From the NCBI GenBank assembly GCA_008931825.1, contig QXVZ01029402.1, positions 1 through 64,000 on the forward strand: DNA of 64,000 bases, given 5' to 3'. Position numbers and translations under genes: made by a program. Each line of letters begins with the position of its first letter. The first letter of the stretch is position 1. This document shows positions 1-12,920 of this stretch, one piece after another. The notes beneath the pieces were generated by a model, which saw only the letters and a program-made list of their open reading frames with translations, was not told the origin of the DNA and did not search any database. This DNA comes from Phallusia fumigata. Taxonomy: Eukaryota; Chordata; Ascidiacea; Phlebobranchia; Ascidiidae.

Positions 1-2044
1 GTATTGTTAACACAATTTATCGACTGTCTTACCGAACATTCTATCCGAACTTAGTTCCTTGACAAAATTAGGTGAACCCAAAACCACCCAAAAACGCCTA
101 AGTGCAGAAACCGATATAGGTAACCACACACACTATCAAAACAAACTAACCAAAGTTTCAGATGCTTACTTGCAACGTCAGTAACTATAATTGAAAGGTA
201 CGTAGGTCGCATGATTGCAAACGACTGCTTTCCTAGCGTGCTGTTCTTTGGTCATTCAACCATACCAGGTTGTGATGAGACAAAGCAAATACCGTAACCA
301 AAACGTTTTATAAAGCACAAGACTAGACAAAACAATACCTGCCTACAGTCTTCTTATGACTTGTTTTAAACCAAAAATGCTAACACAACTATTGGGTTTT
401 TAAAGCTGTAAACGTGGTGTCTTGGTCATTCATTCTACAGCAATCGCCTTAACTACAGCATTTAAGCACTTTGTGTCGAAAACATGCTATTAGCGTAACA
501 TCCTCATCAAATATGCATGTGACTGTCTTGATCGCCCTGATACCTACGCCTTGCTAAATACTCGAAGTTAGTTCAATTGGAGTAATTTAATTTCAATTGG
601 AAACATAAAAACGCTGTCCTGTGCTTTTTAAGTAACTTGTGTTCAATTACGTGTATGGATTCGCTTTGTCGAAATAGCGGCTGTTTTATTTCATCGGAAC
701 CCTTAGTGCACGACTGATATTTACAACCTTTCGCGTTCTGGGGTCAGCCCTTGCATAACTACTTGTTGTCCAGCTGATCATTTGTCAAGAACGCACGTAA
801 CTAAATAAATGAATTACTGACTTAGTAAAAAGGATATTTACAGTTATTCTTAAGTGGTCGTAATTATTTTTAAGAATTGCATTTACATGAGGCCACATTT
901 TGTAATCTGAAATCTAGAGGAAACCACGCTATTGCAAGTCCTCTTTCAACCTTTCGACGCACCACATCCGTTACTTATTTCTTATGTAACAGCTTTGTGA
1001 CTTTTCGTAGCGACGGAGGGGCAGGTACACATGTATTTAAACTGTTGAGTTATTTGTATTTGTCTGTCTCATATCATAAACCTGAACAATTGGAACCCTT
1101 TGTAAACACCTGATGGGCAAAAAACTTGGGAAATGAACTGCTCACCAGCGTTTCAATACAGTATGGTTGTTGGTAGAACGACCCATAGTTTGTTTACCTC
1201 ACCTTCCTCACTAAACTGTGGACAAGGTAGGACACTAATTTTTTTGAGATGTAGTTGAGTAAAAACTGCATTTGTTTATCTAAGCTCACTTGAGAACTCC
1301 CAGTAACACTTTGTAATGATAAGTATCAGCTGCAGCGCGTATGTTTGAGCATGGTTCGCCACTTGCCTCCGATTTACGCGTTGTGTCATAATTACGATAA
1401 AGGTTAAACTCATAGTATTGGCAGCTGCTCGCTTAGTGCCTTTGTGTCGCAACAATAACTTACCACCATGCAGCCTACATTTAATACCAGGCGCTTAACA
1501 TGGGAAGCTTGTCATTCTGAAGCTACGTGTTGGCACAGTGCCTTGACTTTCTCCTCAAATGACCCTTTGATGAATATATGTGCTACAGCGATGGCTTTCC
1601 TTGCCTTGACGTTTTGTCCTGAACAGATGTGTAAGGCAATCCCCAAATCGCTTGCAAACAAAATAGATTTCATGGTAAAAATTCTTCTAATATTCTAGCA
1701 CTTTAATTAGTAACTTATATAACATTTGTGCAATGAAGACATAGCTCACGGTACGGCGTTAGATCTAAACATTCTTACCTTTGAAAACAGCAGAAGCATA
1801 AAAGCTGTGCAATCACTGCATTTAGATTATCGAAACTGATTGAAACCAAAACACAGACTATACGCCAAGCACTTACTGACAGGAAGTTTGACATTTCGTT
1901 TTGCACATATTCGCCCCGATGACGACCAAGCGTCAAGATAGGTTGATTGATTGGTCGTTTTAACAGGGAAATTAGAACCGGTACGCACGACCGATTTGGG
2001 GTCCGTTCTATAAAAGAGTTAACCCTACACAGGTCGGTCTTATA
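1..2044. other. Intergenic DNA, no gene recognised
   Basis: AT-rich stretch. The only open frames are under 80 codons, show no recognisable domain and have no supporting splice pattern. I see no RNA gene or clear transposon end here. Confidence 0.6.
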
Positions 2045-2057
2045 TCATTATTTATGG

Positions 2058-2421
2058 TGCCCAGGTTAGATGAAAAAGATGCCAAAACCGGGACGCTTTT
2101 CAAACAAGCAGGCAAATAAAGCGTTTTTTCTAACATCCAACCCAAACGTACAACCACAATGACTAATTTAATAAAAAATAGCCCGACAAAATTATTGGCA
2201 CTGAAATCTGCAATTAATTTTTATGCACAGGTAGTGTATTTTCGGTCATTCGTTAACTTGATAATATACGTTATTAATAGGGATGTGGGTCAATAAACCA
2301 CACCATATTATGGTTAACAGCTAAACAAAACCCGGGACATTTTGGCTGACCGGGCGGGACGCCGGGACAAGGCGTTTAAACTGGGACAGTCCCGGCTAAA
2401 GCGGGACGTATGGTAAGCCTA
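2058..2421 (-). mobile_element. hAT-like non-autonomous DNA transposon, GTCCCGG family, copy 1
   Basis: Reverse-orientation, shorter relative of the element at 6237-6790. It ends in TATGGTAAGCCTA (2409-2421) and carries the same run of GTCCCG/CGGGAC motifs. The low-coordinate end is diverged, so that boundary is approximate. Against copy 2 it lacks about 180 bp of the centre. No coding capacity. Confidence 0.7.
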
Positions 2422-3060
2422 CACATAAAGAGGCATGATGACCAAACGCTGACTAAATGTAATTACGTAGCAGTAACCTCTATACGTTTGCTATAAGTGC
2501 GTCACGGCAACTTTATTTAATCAGTTTCAATAGAAAGCCCAGCAGCTAATTCGCTGCTCCTATGGGCAGTACAGATTCTTGCTACAGTGGATGTATCCGA
2601 ATTAAAACGCAATGTCTCTCAACCCGTAGGATTCGAGGGATTGACAAGTTTTCAGAAGGATCTTTCTTCTGAAAGAATGCTTGTTTTCTGGTAAACGACT
2701 TCTTTTTGTATCCTCTTTGTCCTTAGATTTAAGCCTAATCTTCTTTTTTTCTCAAATGATTAATCAGGGGAGACTAGCCACAGTAATAATACAGGCTAAA
2801 ATTGACAGAATTCGCCTTTCACAAGCGTAATATTGTCACTATAACGCACATAGGCATAGTTTATGTTTAAAAAAAATTATCTGATTGTTTAAAATTATTT
2901 TAAAATTCATTCGATAAATTTGCAAACGAGTAAAATTTTAAATAATCAAATATTTGCTTGTTTGATAACAATCCTAATGTCAGGCTAAAAGCAAAAGTCG
3001 AAATTTTGAAATTGTACATTGATGTAGGCTACTTCTGGAAAAAAGTCTTACCTAAAGTTA

Positions 3061-3205
3061 GGTTACTTGCCCCCCCCCTCAAAATTTTGGGCTGGCTACG
3101 CTATTGGTGCATACCCCGTACCTCGTTACGAAGGGCGTACCGTACCGTACTGCCACGCTTGGTTACTTGACCCCCCAAAAAAAATTTGGGCTGGCAACGC
3201 TATTG
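3061..3205. repeat. Two tandem transposon-end copies around a GGTACG-rich spacer
   Basis: The segment at 3061-3105 (GGTTACTTG, C-run, AAATTTTGGGCTGGCTACG, CTATTG) is repeated at 3161-3205 with a few changes. On the minus strand it reads CAATAGCGTAGCCAG followed by a G-run, which resembles the CAGTGGCGTAGCCAG-type ends of DNA transposons common in invertebrates. The spacer holds repeated TACCGTACC motifs that match, inverted, the repeat near 38.9 kb. Confidence 0.5.
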
Positions 3206-4558
3206 ACTTCAACCTGCAAAATTTGTGCATGGTTTTTGATTTGTTTAAACGTCCTTTTGATCTCTTTTGCGGCGTATGTGCAGCACAATNTTCACTATGT
3301 ATATACACACTTCAGATGGTTTATTATGTGCTCATTGGGTGAACATTTACTCTGTGTTTGATATCTACACTAAAATCTTTTTGTGCACTGTTTAAAAGTA
3401 GTGGACTTAAATGTGGATTTTCTAACAAGCATTAACAGTAAAACATAGGTTTTTTACATTTTTCAAATCTGAAAATCTATTCAAACCAACCGTGTGGTAG
3501 TGTGAACTACAGAAAGTTTAGTTCCACCAATTTTATGCTACCCAAAAACTTTAAATGCACAATTAAAAACATCATCAATGATTCCAACAGCAAATGTTGA
3601 AATGCTTGGAATAAATGCATTCACAATCAACAAGTTCTCTGGCATGTTTTTGATTAAGGTACTCTCTAAGTCCGAATCTTGTGTTCTTTGGTTAAATATA
3701 AGTATTTTGATTTTGGTATTATATATACATCAACATCAAGTCTTTTTGTAGTGAATTGTAGTGGGGTCAAGTGACACAGTTTGGCTACATGCTCCTGTTT
3801 TCTTAAACTAATTTCTCTTAAATGCTGTTTCATTTTATCTCACCATTTTTGACCTTACAGCATAAGCTCAGCATCACCATTAAAAGATGCTTATCATAAA
3901 ATTGAATAGAGAAATCATTTTTCAATGCCAAATTGCAGATATAGTATACATTACAAAAAATTGGGGTTTAAGAAACTATGACAATGCAAAGTTACCAGAT
4001 CAGCAACATGTTTACATTTTATTACTCAGCTTGTAATGGGATACATTAATATCTTTGATTGCAAAATTGACTTTAAACAAAACAGATCAAACAAACAACT
4101 TCATTTAACAAATAAATCAAGTTTTGTCAATTATGTAATACTGAAGTTGAGTGTATGGTACAAAGTAAAACACACCAACATGGCAAATGGTTACTAGGTT
4201 ATATAGGCTATGAGTGATAGGTATATCTTAACAGTATGCAAATGCACATCTATCTAATATATAACAGAATTGAAAAGCCATGTACATGAGTTAATGGTAT
4301 GACATCTTGTACCGGACATGTTTCTGTAATTTGTCTATCAAAGACAGTGGTACCTTTTTCTTACAGGCACAAGGGAATTATGATTTGTACAGTTGATGAA
4401 AAAAACAAAATTAGTGTGAGGAATGATTTGAGTCTACCTTGACTTAAGTGCACTTATTTATAAACATATCAAAACACATGTACACAACATATACTGCTGT
4501 ACATCAACTCTTGTCTGCATAAACGCACCACTAAAATGACTTTGAAAACTTATTCACC
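3206..4558. other. Non-coding DNA, including the probable 3' UTR of OSTF1
   Basis: No gene recognised. A single N lies at 3290. The upper part must hold the 3' UTR of OSTF1, which is transcribed leftwards; a minus-strand AATAAA at 4018-4023 is a candidate poly(A) signal about 540 bases after the stop. Confidence 0.45.
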
Positions 4559-5197
4559 TTAGTCTGAGTCACCAAGGTAATCATCATTGGAACTACCGAT
4601 TGATCCTCTGCCTCTGGGTTTCAAAAGTGCAGCTGTGGCTGGATCACTGGCCAGGTCATAAGGTAACTTATTGTCATTATTTTTTATAGTGGTGTTAGCT
4701 CCTTTGCACAGCAAAAGCTGAACAATGTCTGCATGGCTCTTCCATGCTGCTGCATGTAAAGCAGTATCACCAAGCTTGTTTTGGGCGTTGAGGTCTAAAT
4801 AAGAGTTTTCAAGAAGCATTGAAACAACTTCAGTATGACCACCATGGGATCCCCAGTATAGAGCAGTGCTTCCAGATTTGTCAATGCCATTGATAGCAAT
4901 TTTGTTATCCAAACATTCTTCAAGAAAGCTAATGTTACCACGCTTGGCTGCTTCGTGTAGTGGAAAGTCAATGGAATCAGCTATATCTTCTGCCACATAA
5001 TTACTGGGTACCAATCCAGATTTTCCTTTTACTGTAGCTTTCCACCACCCACTTTCAGACTGGTCAGATATATAAATTCGATCACCCTCTTCAAATGACA
5101 GTTCATCAGACTGCTGGCTTGCATAGGACCAGAGAGCTTTGTAAACCTTTACTACTCCAGGTTTTGGAGTCAGTTTAGGTGGTGCTGGTCGTGACAT
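4559..5197 (-). CDS. OSTF1: Osteoclast-stimulating factor 1 (SH3 and ankyrin-repeat adaptor)
   Basis: Encodes a 212-residue intracellular adaptor close in length to vertebrate OSTF1 (about 214). An SH3 domain lies at about residues 14-68, with [19 protein letters not shown], the paired tryptophans of SGWWKA and the GLVPSNYV signature. It is followed by ankyrin repeats at about 73-175 ([43 protein letters not shown]) and the acidic tail DDYLGDSD. In vertebrates OSTF1 binds proline-rich partners through SH3 and is linked to Src signalling, cell motility and osteoclast formation. The start at 5197 (MSRPAPPK) aligns with the family start; the open frame runs 38 codons further upstream, but that part has no family similarity. 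The coding region is a single exon, unlike the multi-exon vertebrate gene. It diverges from UQCRFS1 with about 0.8 kb between the starts. Confidence 0.95.
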   Translation of the reverse strand: MSRPAPPKLTPKPGVVKVYKALWSYASQQSDELSFEEGDRIYISDQSESGWWKATVKGKSGLVPSNYVAEDIADSIDFPLHEAAKRGNISFLEECLDNKIAINGIDKSGSTALYWGSHGGHTEVVSMLLENSYLDLNAQNKLGDTALHAAAWKSHADIVQLLLCKGANTTIKNNDNKLPYDLASDPATAALLKPRGRGSIGSSNDDYLGDSD

Positions 5198-6026
5198 TTC
5201 GCAAGGATATACCGAGAATTTAGTTAAAAAACTGCACTCTTCTAAAACAAAATATATGAAATGATAACATGTTGGCACACGACTTTCAGAAACCTTCAGA
5301 TACAATTGCACAAAACCATGTTAAACAGGCTATGACGTGTTTTGTAATGAGAATAGTAATGCCACAAAAACTTGATTTATCTGCTTACTTACATGCATTT
5401 TGTTGCATTTACACATAACCTCAAGAAGTTTGCGTTCAATACATACGTTTTGACAGCTTACCTTCCGCTCCTCGGGTTTACCAGAGCAAAACACAATTAC
5501 ACAACGCATTTGGAAGACTACTTTTTGTGCTTTCCTTCCAGATTTTTGTTTAGGGTTGGTTGCATGTTTTTGCATTGTCGTTATCAAACAGAACTTTTCT
5601 CAACATTATTTTATCGAAATAAAACATATTCACTGTTGTTTGCGATCTTATCATTTTAAAGTGCAATTTCTAAAGAAGTTTTTGATGTGTTTGAAAAAAA
5701 ATGCCCGGCAATAAAATTTCCTTTTTTATGTAATTACCTTATTATTAGCGACACTTGTGTAGAACAAATCGTGCGCTTGGGGCAAACCATTGAAATTTTG
5801 GATTTACTTTACATTTTAAAATGCAGAAATTACCACACATGTTATAAAAATATCACGCAGATGACCTGCCGTGCTGCTCGGGATATTAGAAATTTAAACG
5901 ACCTCGAAATGTATTGATGAAGATACTTAAGTGTCTGGTTAGATCTGGAAAACGGAATTTTCTGTAACGACAACGTTTGTATCAAATAAACTGTTCAATT
6001 TATGAAAGTTAAATAAACTTGAAGCG
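5198..6026. promoter_or_regulatory. Shared divergent promoter region of OSTF1 and UQCRFS1
   Basis: 829 bp separates two oppositely transcribed genes, so both promoters and 5' UTRs must lie here. I see no convincing TATA box or other core element, and the short open frames inside have no recognisable product. Confidence 0.5.
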
Positions 6027-9000
6027 ATGTCTTCGATTGCTAGAAGTGCGTTGAGTTCTATGGTTTCCAATACAGTGCAGGTTTGAGAGTTATTTTTGTA
6101 CTATGTGCTATTAAAACTAATAATTTGTTGCGATTTGCCCGAAACGAAACTTTACTTAGAACGATGTTTGTGTTAAGGGCGCATATCGTATTTTTTTCGC
6201 CTACGTATTACACAATCTTTCTAACTGCGTTATAACTAGGCTTACCATACGTCCCGCTTTTGCCGGGACTGTCCCGGTTTAAGCGTCCCGGCGTCCCGCC
6301 CGGTTAGCCAAAATGTCCCGGTTTTTGTTTAGCCGTTAACCATAATCTGGTGTGGTAAATTGACCCACATCCTTATTAATAACGTGTATTATCGAGTGCT
6401 CGTTTGATCTTACTTCATGTCACTTTGACAAAACTGGCATTGTTGCATTACAAAACGAACATGGGTTGATTGTCCCAGAATTCACTGGGCAACTGTGCTT
6501 TCACAGGCAAAGTGGTTTGCTAGGTATGCAGTGCTGTAAGTCTGAAAATCAATCTGCTAACACCAAAATGCCAGAAAAAAAATAAAAGTTAACGAATGAC
6601 CTTAAAATACACTACCGGTAAATAATTAAATTGATGGCAAATTTCAGTACCAATAATTCTGTTGATCTATTCTTTAAAATAGTCGTTATGATTGTACGTT
6701 TGGGACGTTGGACGTTAGGAAAAAACGCTTTAATTGCCTGCTTGTTTAAAAAGCGTCCCGGTTTTGAATTGTGAAAATATGGTAAGCCTAGCTATAACTA
6801 ACAATGAAAAATGCAACAAAGGATTCATGATTGTTCAGTTGCATAACATTAAAACTGTTAGACAGGATATTTTACTGATGCTGCTGTGAATCAAAGTATT
6901 TCTGATTGCTAATGCAGTATTCGCTTTGAAAACAAGGGCTTAAAGGTCAGATAGTTGAGGTTTTGTTGTCACAGACAAACCAATTACAGATTTATTTATC
7001 GCAAAAATTAGAAATGCATTGTCATTTTATTTAGTTCCGGTAAAAGAGTGGTAATTCATTTGGAGGCTGGCAAAAATGACCAAGACCATGTTAAAACCAT
7101 ATGCCAAAAGCGTAGCATACGGGCATGACATCATAAATGATTCAGTTGAAAACTGCTGAATATTCGGTTTCGGTTTGAACCTGATTAAGATGATTCGGTG
7201 CATCACTAATTAAAATAAGTTTACTGAATAATGTTTAGTATGTGTGGCCAACATAATGGAGTAAAATTTTATAATTTTTGTCTAATAAATATGTTTTCCA
7301 AACAGGTAATTGGCAACTCTGTCCCACGATCAACACCTGTTGTGCTAAGAGCTGCAGATGTCCTTATTCCACGAAACAACATGACTTTGGCCAACAAAAT
7401 GGTCCCAACAGGAAGAGTCTCTACCACAACTTCATTTAGTGGTATGGGCCTTTGTAAAGGGGATTGTTTTCACTCTGTTTTTTTTTTCTTTCTTACCCTT
7501 CACTTTTGCCATTAAATGTTTGGTGGATTTGGATGCAGCTTTCACAGCTTGTTGTTATCAAGGTCATGAAATTGTGCAATCTGTTTCATTCGACCCCATA
7601 TCTCCTGTAGTTTCTACGTAGTCCCCTTAGGTCAGTGGTTCCCAACCGGGGAGGTTTCCCCCCATGGAGGAATTTGATGATTTAAGGGGAGGAATTTCCA
7701 CCTCATAGTAAAGTTATTCATGATAAGTGTAATTTCTTTTTAGCTAGACCGGTGGTTTCAAACAATTAAATATTTTCTTTTATGACTTCTTGCCTAATAG
7801 GAGAGGATTGAAAAGTCCCAAAATGAGCAGAGGGAAATGCATCAAAGAAGGTTGGGAACCACTGCCTTAGGAGATAAACTTTAAAAAAACAATGTCATTT
7901 TTATATTACGCTTTAATAGGTTTTAGGTTTTGGGGGGGAAAGCTTCCGTATACATCTAAACTTTTTAAAACTATGCTGAAAATAATTTTTTTTGCCTCTC
8001 ACTACAGCTGGGAGACTGCTGTTGTCTTGCCAATAGTGCCTTTTTTCTTTATTCACCTGTCTCATTGTGCATTGTTTGCATAACAATAGTTGAACAAAAT
8101 GGTTTATGAGGCAAAAATATTCGCATCTCACAAAAAACAAGCTAAGTCTTCTTTTTTCGCAAAACACTTAAATCAATTGCTTTGCGAGTACAGCTTTGGC
8201 AATGAACATTGAATAGAGACAATCAATTTAGTTTTTTTAAAACAATGTCAGAATTAGATAAAATTTAGACAGTTCTATAACATGTAATTATGGTGCTATG
8301 ATTACAGTGTTTTACTTTATAACCCCAACTTTAATCACACCAGCCCCTTAAATGGGTTACCACTCAATGTTGGAATAGGATAAAATTTAGACAGTTTATA
8401 TGACATGTCATTGTGGTGCACAGCTGTGTTTAATCCTTTATCCTCAATAGTTGACTTGCTAGCCCTCAAATGTTGGTACATTGGGCTTCGGTAAATTATA
8501 GTTACCAAATTTTCATTACATCAAACAAGCAAAAAAATTATGTAAAAATAACTGCTCCTCTTCTGTACATATATTTATGGTATCTTACAATTTATTTACG
8601 ACTTTGCTTGTGTGAGAACCACCAATGGGCAATTTGGAATACTGATTCTGAAGGATTCAAATCCCAACAATCTGAATTAGCATCAAATACGCTAATTCGA
8701 ACAGGAAAATAGGGTTCGTTTTATACATTTCTTGCAAACTTGATCACACTACTTTGTGAAGATTTTTATCACTCTACGTCAGACATTTCTTTCTTGGAAC
8801 AACTGAGTGTCTTTTTCTCATGCCACCATTGCAGGCCTGCCTGACAGCCAAACGTGGTGAAAGCGTGAACATATAATAAACTCAGTCTTTAGTTGTATTT
8901 GGTATTTTGTTAACTTGCAAATAATAAATCCTTTTATGTTAATTGTTCTACATTGCTGAAAGGAAAAAAAACAGATTAGGATTTAGTATTCTGGATTCGA

Positions 9001-12000
9001 TTTTCTCAGATTTAATTGAAGAAATAATGTATTTTTTTGAATTGCCATTCCCCAACGGGGAACCATGCGTTTTTGCCTTAAAAAACAATAATGTCACAAA
9101 AAGCTTAGGTACCTGTGCAACCCAATCCAATATAACATACTTTTTAAATTGGGTGTATATGAAATGGCAATATGGGAAAACAAACACTTACAGTTTTTAT
9201 ATGCATGTGCAGGGGTTGACTAACTCTGCAAACATTGTCTATTTTCTTTGGAACATATATAATACAATAATTAAACTGATCTTAAGACTTAACCTGTTTG
9301 TGGACCTTTGAAAAAGTTTATTTCCACTTTTGCAATATGTATGCTTGACATTTCCTGATCGTTTTGCAGCTACTGTTAGCTATTTGTGGCAACAATTTGT
9401 CTAATTAACAACCAACTAAGCCGATGTTTAAAATGAGCAACCAATGCACTGGGTTGGTAATGAATTAGGATGGAAATAATGTTTTATTTTTGCTCTTTAG
9501 GGCTTATGAGCATCAGATATGCCCATAGTGATGTCACAGTTCCAGACTACAGTGACTACAAAGTTGGGAATGTTACTAAACAGAGCATCACTGACTTTAG
9601 AAAGAAGGAAGATGAACGAAGAACGGAAAACAAATCTTTCAACTATGCTGTATCAGGTTGCTAAACAGATATAGTTTAAAGTGCATTTAGTTATAAATAC
9701 CCTTTCCTAATGTGTATTAAATATTTTTCATTAAATACTTTTGCGTATTGTTATATAAATGTATTGGTGATTACAATACCTGGGTAGAATAGGAAAATTT
9801 CCGTATTCAATAGTTTTCAAGTAAGCCTATTTAGGGTAGTGTTTTTGGTCAATTTACTTGGGCATAACATACTTGTCGATTCGATTTGGTCAAACAACAT
9901 CATGCTTTATTCCAGTTAATTATAGTCTAAACATGCAAAAAGGATTGGACAAATCAATGTTTTAAGTATGGTTAAGTTTTATGTTTGGTCAGTATTAGGC
10001 ATTGTTTTCCAGGATCCAGGTATTTCATTGCTTTTTTTCTCTGGAAAATTCCAGAGATTTTACATTTCTTTCAGAAAATCCTGGCTTTTTTCCTTCATAT
10101 ATAATTGACTTGAGTCAGGTTTCGTGTTGGTTTAAGCTTTTGGAGTCATTGGAAGACTTTGTAATCAACATTGGTCATTTTTTCTTTCACCAAGTTTGTG
10201 TTACAAACTCAGTATCTATCTTGTTTAAGTAGCAACTGCTATGTAAAAATTACTTGTTTAATCAATCTTAATTTGAAAAAAACTAAACCTAAACAAAATC
10301 CTGGGATCAGAAAAAGTGTCTTGAATGTAAATTTAGTAAAGCAAGAGTTAAATAAACATTTTTTGCAATTATTATAAATAACAAGACTCTGATTTCATAT
10401 CAGCAGGAGAGCTTCACAGAACAGGCGAATAACCATAAAATTTATTATTTTAACCTGTAAACGGATAAAAGGTTAGAAGCCCTGTCCTAAACACTGCTTG
10501 ATATAATGTGCTTAAATAAGTCATGTTTAGTTTTGCCTGGAAGTATACCTTGCATAACATTTCCCTACATTTGCTTGCAGCTGCCGTGTGGATGGGAGGT
10601 GTTTATGTGGCCAAATCAACTGTCACCACCTTTATAAAGTACATGAGTGCATCTGCTGATGTGTTGGCTCTTGCATCCATTGAGGTGGCTCTTTCTGATG
10701 TACCTGAAGGTAAAAGTGTCACATTCAAATGGAGGGGAAAACCACTGTTCATAAGGTATGTTTTAAAATGCAAAAGTTTCTGTTTAAGTTTTCTGGTAGT
10801 GCTGTAGACCATTGGGAGGATTTCTCATTGCATTTAGTGCAGATCTTCTTTTTTGACAGAAGCTGCCACAAATGGTGGCCCAAATTTTTCTATCCTTCTG
10901 ACCCCTTTTTCTTGCGTCCTTATCAAATCGTAATCCTTGAGTGTTTTGGTGTTTGAAGTGTGGAAACTAGATCAATTTTTTTGGTAACAAAGATTTTGGG
11001 GGTCAACTGATCCAAATGATAAAATGCCTAAAAAAGGAGTAAATTTGAAAAAAAAATTGCTTGAATGCACGGTACAGAATTACAAAATATTAAAAAACCA
11101 TTCTTGCATGACTATGATAAGATGCGCCACAAAAATTGAAGTGGTATATGCCAGGGCACCCATTCAAAAATAAAAAACTTGGTAAACGCGCTCATTCATT
11201 TTGATCGCAAACGTGTTTGGTCATTAGGGGTCGCCAGTTGACCGTCGGTTCACTGACAGGCCCCAAAATATAAAAATTTCCAAATAGCAGCGGTTGGTTT
11301 ATGTGACGCCTACTTCACACTTAAACGGGCATTTGTTCGGGGAAGGAAAATGTTTCATTGGCTACAATTAAGGTGTAATTGTGTAGCGGTAATCCCAATG
11401 CGTTTGCTTTGTCGCGATATAGTAACCTAAATGTCTTTGCTATGTCGTTGACTAAAGTGCGTCACAGCAACGTTACTCATTCGTTTTATCATTAAGTGTT
11501 GCTCTCATATAGAGAACACAGAGCATCGTGTGGTTCTAAACTTCAGTAATTTTGTCGAGGTAACAAACTTTGTATGCCTGACGGTTAATGCGTCTGCTAN
11601 GAGTAAATTTGAAAAAAAAAACTTTCTTGAATGCACGATACAGAATTACAAAATATTAAAAAACCATTCTTGCATGACTATGATAAGATGTGCCACAAAA
11701 ATTGAAGTGGTATATGCCAGGGCACCCATTCAAAAATAAAAAACTTGGTAAACGCGCTCATTTTGATCGCAAACGTGTTTTGGTCATTAGGGGTCGCCAG
11801 CTGACCATCGGTTCACTGACAGGCCCCAAAATATAAAAATTTCCAAAAAGCAGCGGTTGGTTTATGTGACGCCTACTTTACACTTAAACGGGCATTTGTT
11901 CGGGGCAGAAAAATGTTTCATTGGCTACAATTAAGGTGTAATTGTGTAGCGGTAATCCCAATGCGTTTGCTTTGTCGCGATACAGCCTAAAACTAGTAAC

Positions 12001-12717
12001 CTAAATGTCTTTGCTATGTCGTTGACTAAAGTGCGTCACAGCAACGTTACTCCTTCGTTTTATCATTAAGTGTTGCTCTCATATAGAGAACACAGAGCAT
12101 CGAGTGGTTCTAAACTTCAGTAATTTTGTCGAGGTAACAAGCTTTGTATGCCTGACGGTTAATGCGTCTGCTATCAGGGAGTGATTGACAAGTTTTGCTG
12201 CACTTCGGTTGGTATCAGACTGCCACTTGTGGCGAATCAGGTGTTTTGCTGACTAAAACCTAGCTGTAATTGCGCGATTATCCTCAATACGTTTGCACAG
12301 TGCGACGTAACAACTTTTTCGGCGCTGATATTTTCGCGTAAAACAATTGTTTGTAACGCATCCCACAAAAGCTAGGCAAAGCTTTCGTAAAGTTCAGCTG
12401 GTTTAACGTTTTAACTTCACAGGCACCGAACACCAGAAGAGATTGCAATTGAGGAAGGGGTGAATATCGCTGAACTGCGTGATCCTCAACACGACAGCGA
12501 GAGAGTCCAAAAATCCGAATTTCTGATAGTGATAGGAGTCTGTACCCATCTTGGCTGTGTTCCCATTGCAAACTCAGGCGACTTTGGAGGATACTACTGT
12601 CCATGTCATGGTTCCCATTACGACGCCTCTGGTCGCATTCGCAAAGGCCCAGCGCCGTTGAATTTAGAAGTTCCCGAATACAGTTTCCCAAGTGAAGGCA
12701 TTGTAAAAGTCGGCTAA
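6027..12717 (+). CDS. UQCRFS1: Cytochrome b-c1 complex Rieske iron-sulfur subunit (5 exons)
   Basis: Reconstructed from exons 6027-6080, 7306-7441, 9501-9656, 10581-10755 and 12423-12717, all with GT-AG borders and matching phases. The product has 271 residues (human 274). It carries the [2Fe-2S] cluster of mitochondrial complex III and passes electrons from ubiquinol to cytochrome c1. The first two exons give a basic, Ser/Arg-rich mitochondrial presequence. Exon 3 holds [17 protein letters not shown], the matrix/hinge start. Exon 4 holds the membrane anchor and the conserved hinge [11 protein letters not shown]. Exon 5 holds the cluster motifs CTHLGC (Cys214, His216) and [12 protein letters not shown] (Cys233, His236), with Cys219 and Cys235 as the disulfide pair. 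Two introns contain hAT elements, and intron 4 is lengthened by an N-flanked duplication. Exon 1 is the least certain exon because presequences diverge quickly. Confidence 0.95.
6237..6790 (+). mobile_element. hAT-like non-autonomous DNA transposon, GTCCCGG family, copy 2
   Basis: Lies in UQCRFS1 intron 1. It has 13-bp terminal inverted repeats, TAGGCTTACCATA and TATGGTAAGCCTA, with GTCCCG motifs just inside. The flanks GTTATAAC (6229-6236) and GCTATAAC (6791-6798) agree at 7 of 8 bases, as expected for the 8-bp target duplication of the hAT superfamily. There is no open frame for a transposase. The related copy at 2058-2421 is inverted and shorter. Confidence 0.85.
7633..7864 (+). mobile_element. 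hAT MITE with CAGTGGTTCCCAACC ends
   Basis: Lies in UQCRFS1 intron 2. Terminal inverted repeats CAGTGGTTCCCAACC / GGTTGGGAACCACTG are perfect over 15 bp. Flanks CCTTAGGT and CCTTAGGA form a 7-of-8 target-site duplication. Internal sequence matches the elements at 30460-30695 and, reversed, 45159-45388. Non-coding. Confidence 0.93.
11037..12174 (+). repeat. Tandem duplication of about 565 bp split by a single N
   Basis: The block at about 11037-11599 is repeated at about 11601-12174 in UQCRFS1 intron 4. An N at 11600 sits exactly at the junction. The copies differ by roughly a dozen substitutions and a few short indels. This is the pattern expected when two alleles of one locus are joined end to end in an assembly rather than a true duplication. 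Confidence 0.9.
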
Positions 12718-12820
12718 TTGGTCAGCAAATGTTATATTTATGTTCAAATATTAGTTAATGTTCAGAGAAGTTCTTTGGCCAAAACGTCTCTACCCCCCGT
12801 ATGTTGGTTTCATAAGATTT

Positions 12821-12826
12821 AATAAA
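12821..12826 (+). other. Poly(A) signal of UQCRFS1
   Basis: AATAAA about 100 bases after the UQCRFS1 stop codon, a normal distance for a short 3' UTR. Confidence 0.65.
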
Positions 12827-12920
12827 TTGCGACAGACTATTGTGTGGTGCTTTGTTTCTGGTTTGTAACAATCGCGAGTAGGTTTGACACAAAACGAGCA
12901 AACGTCCATTAGCCCTCGTT

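Noticed and set aside
5198-5311. N-terminal extension of OSTF1 by 38 residues
   Set aside because: Not similar to any OSTF1 N-terminus; the Met at 5197 gives the family's usual length.
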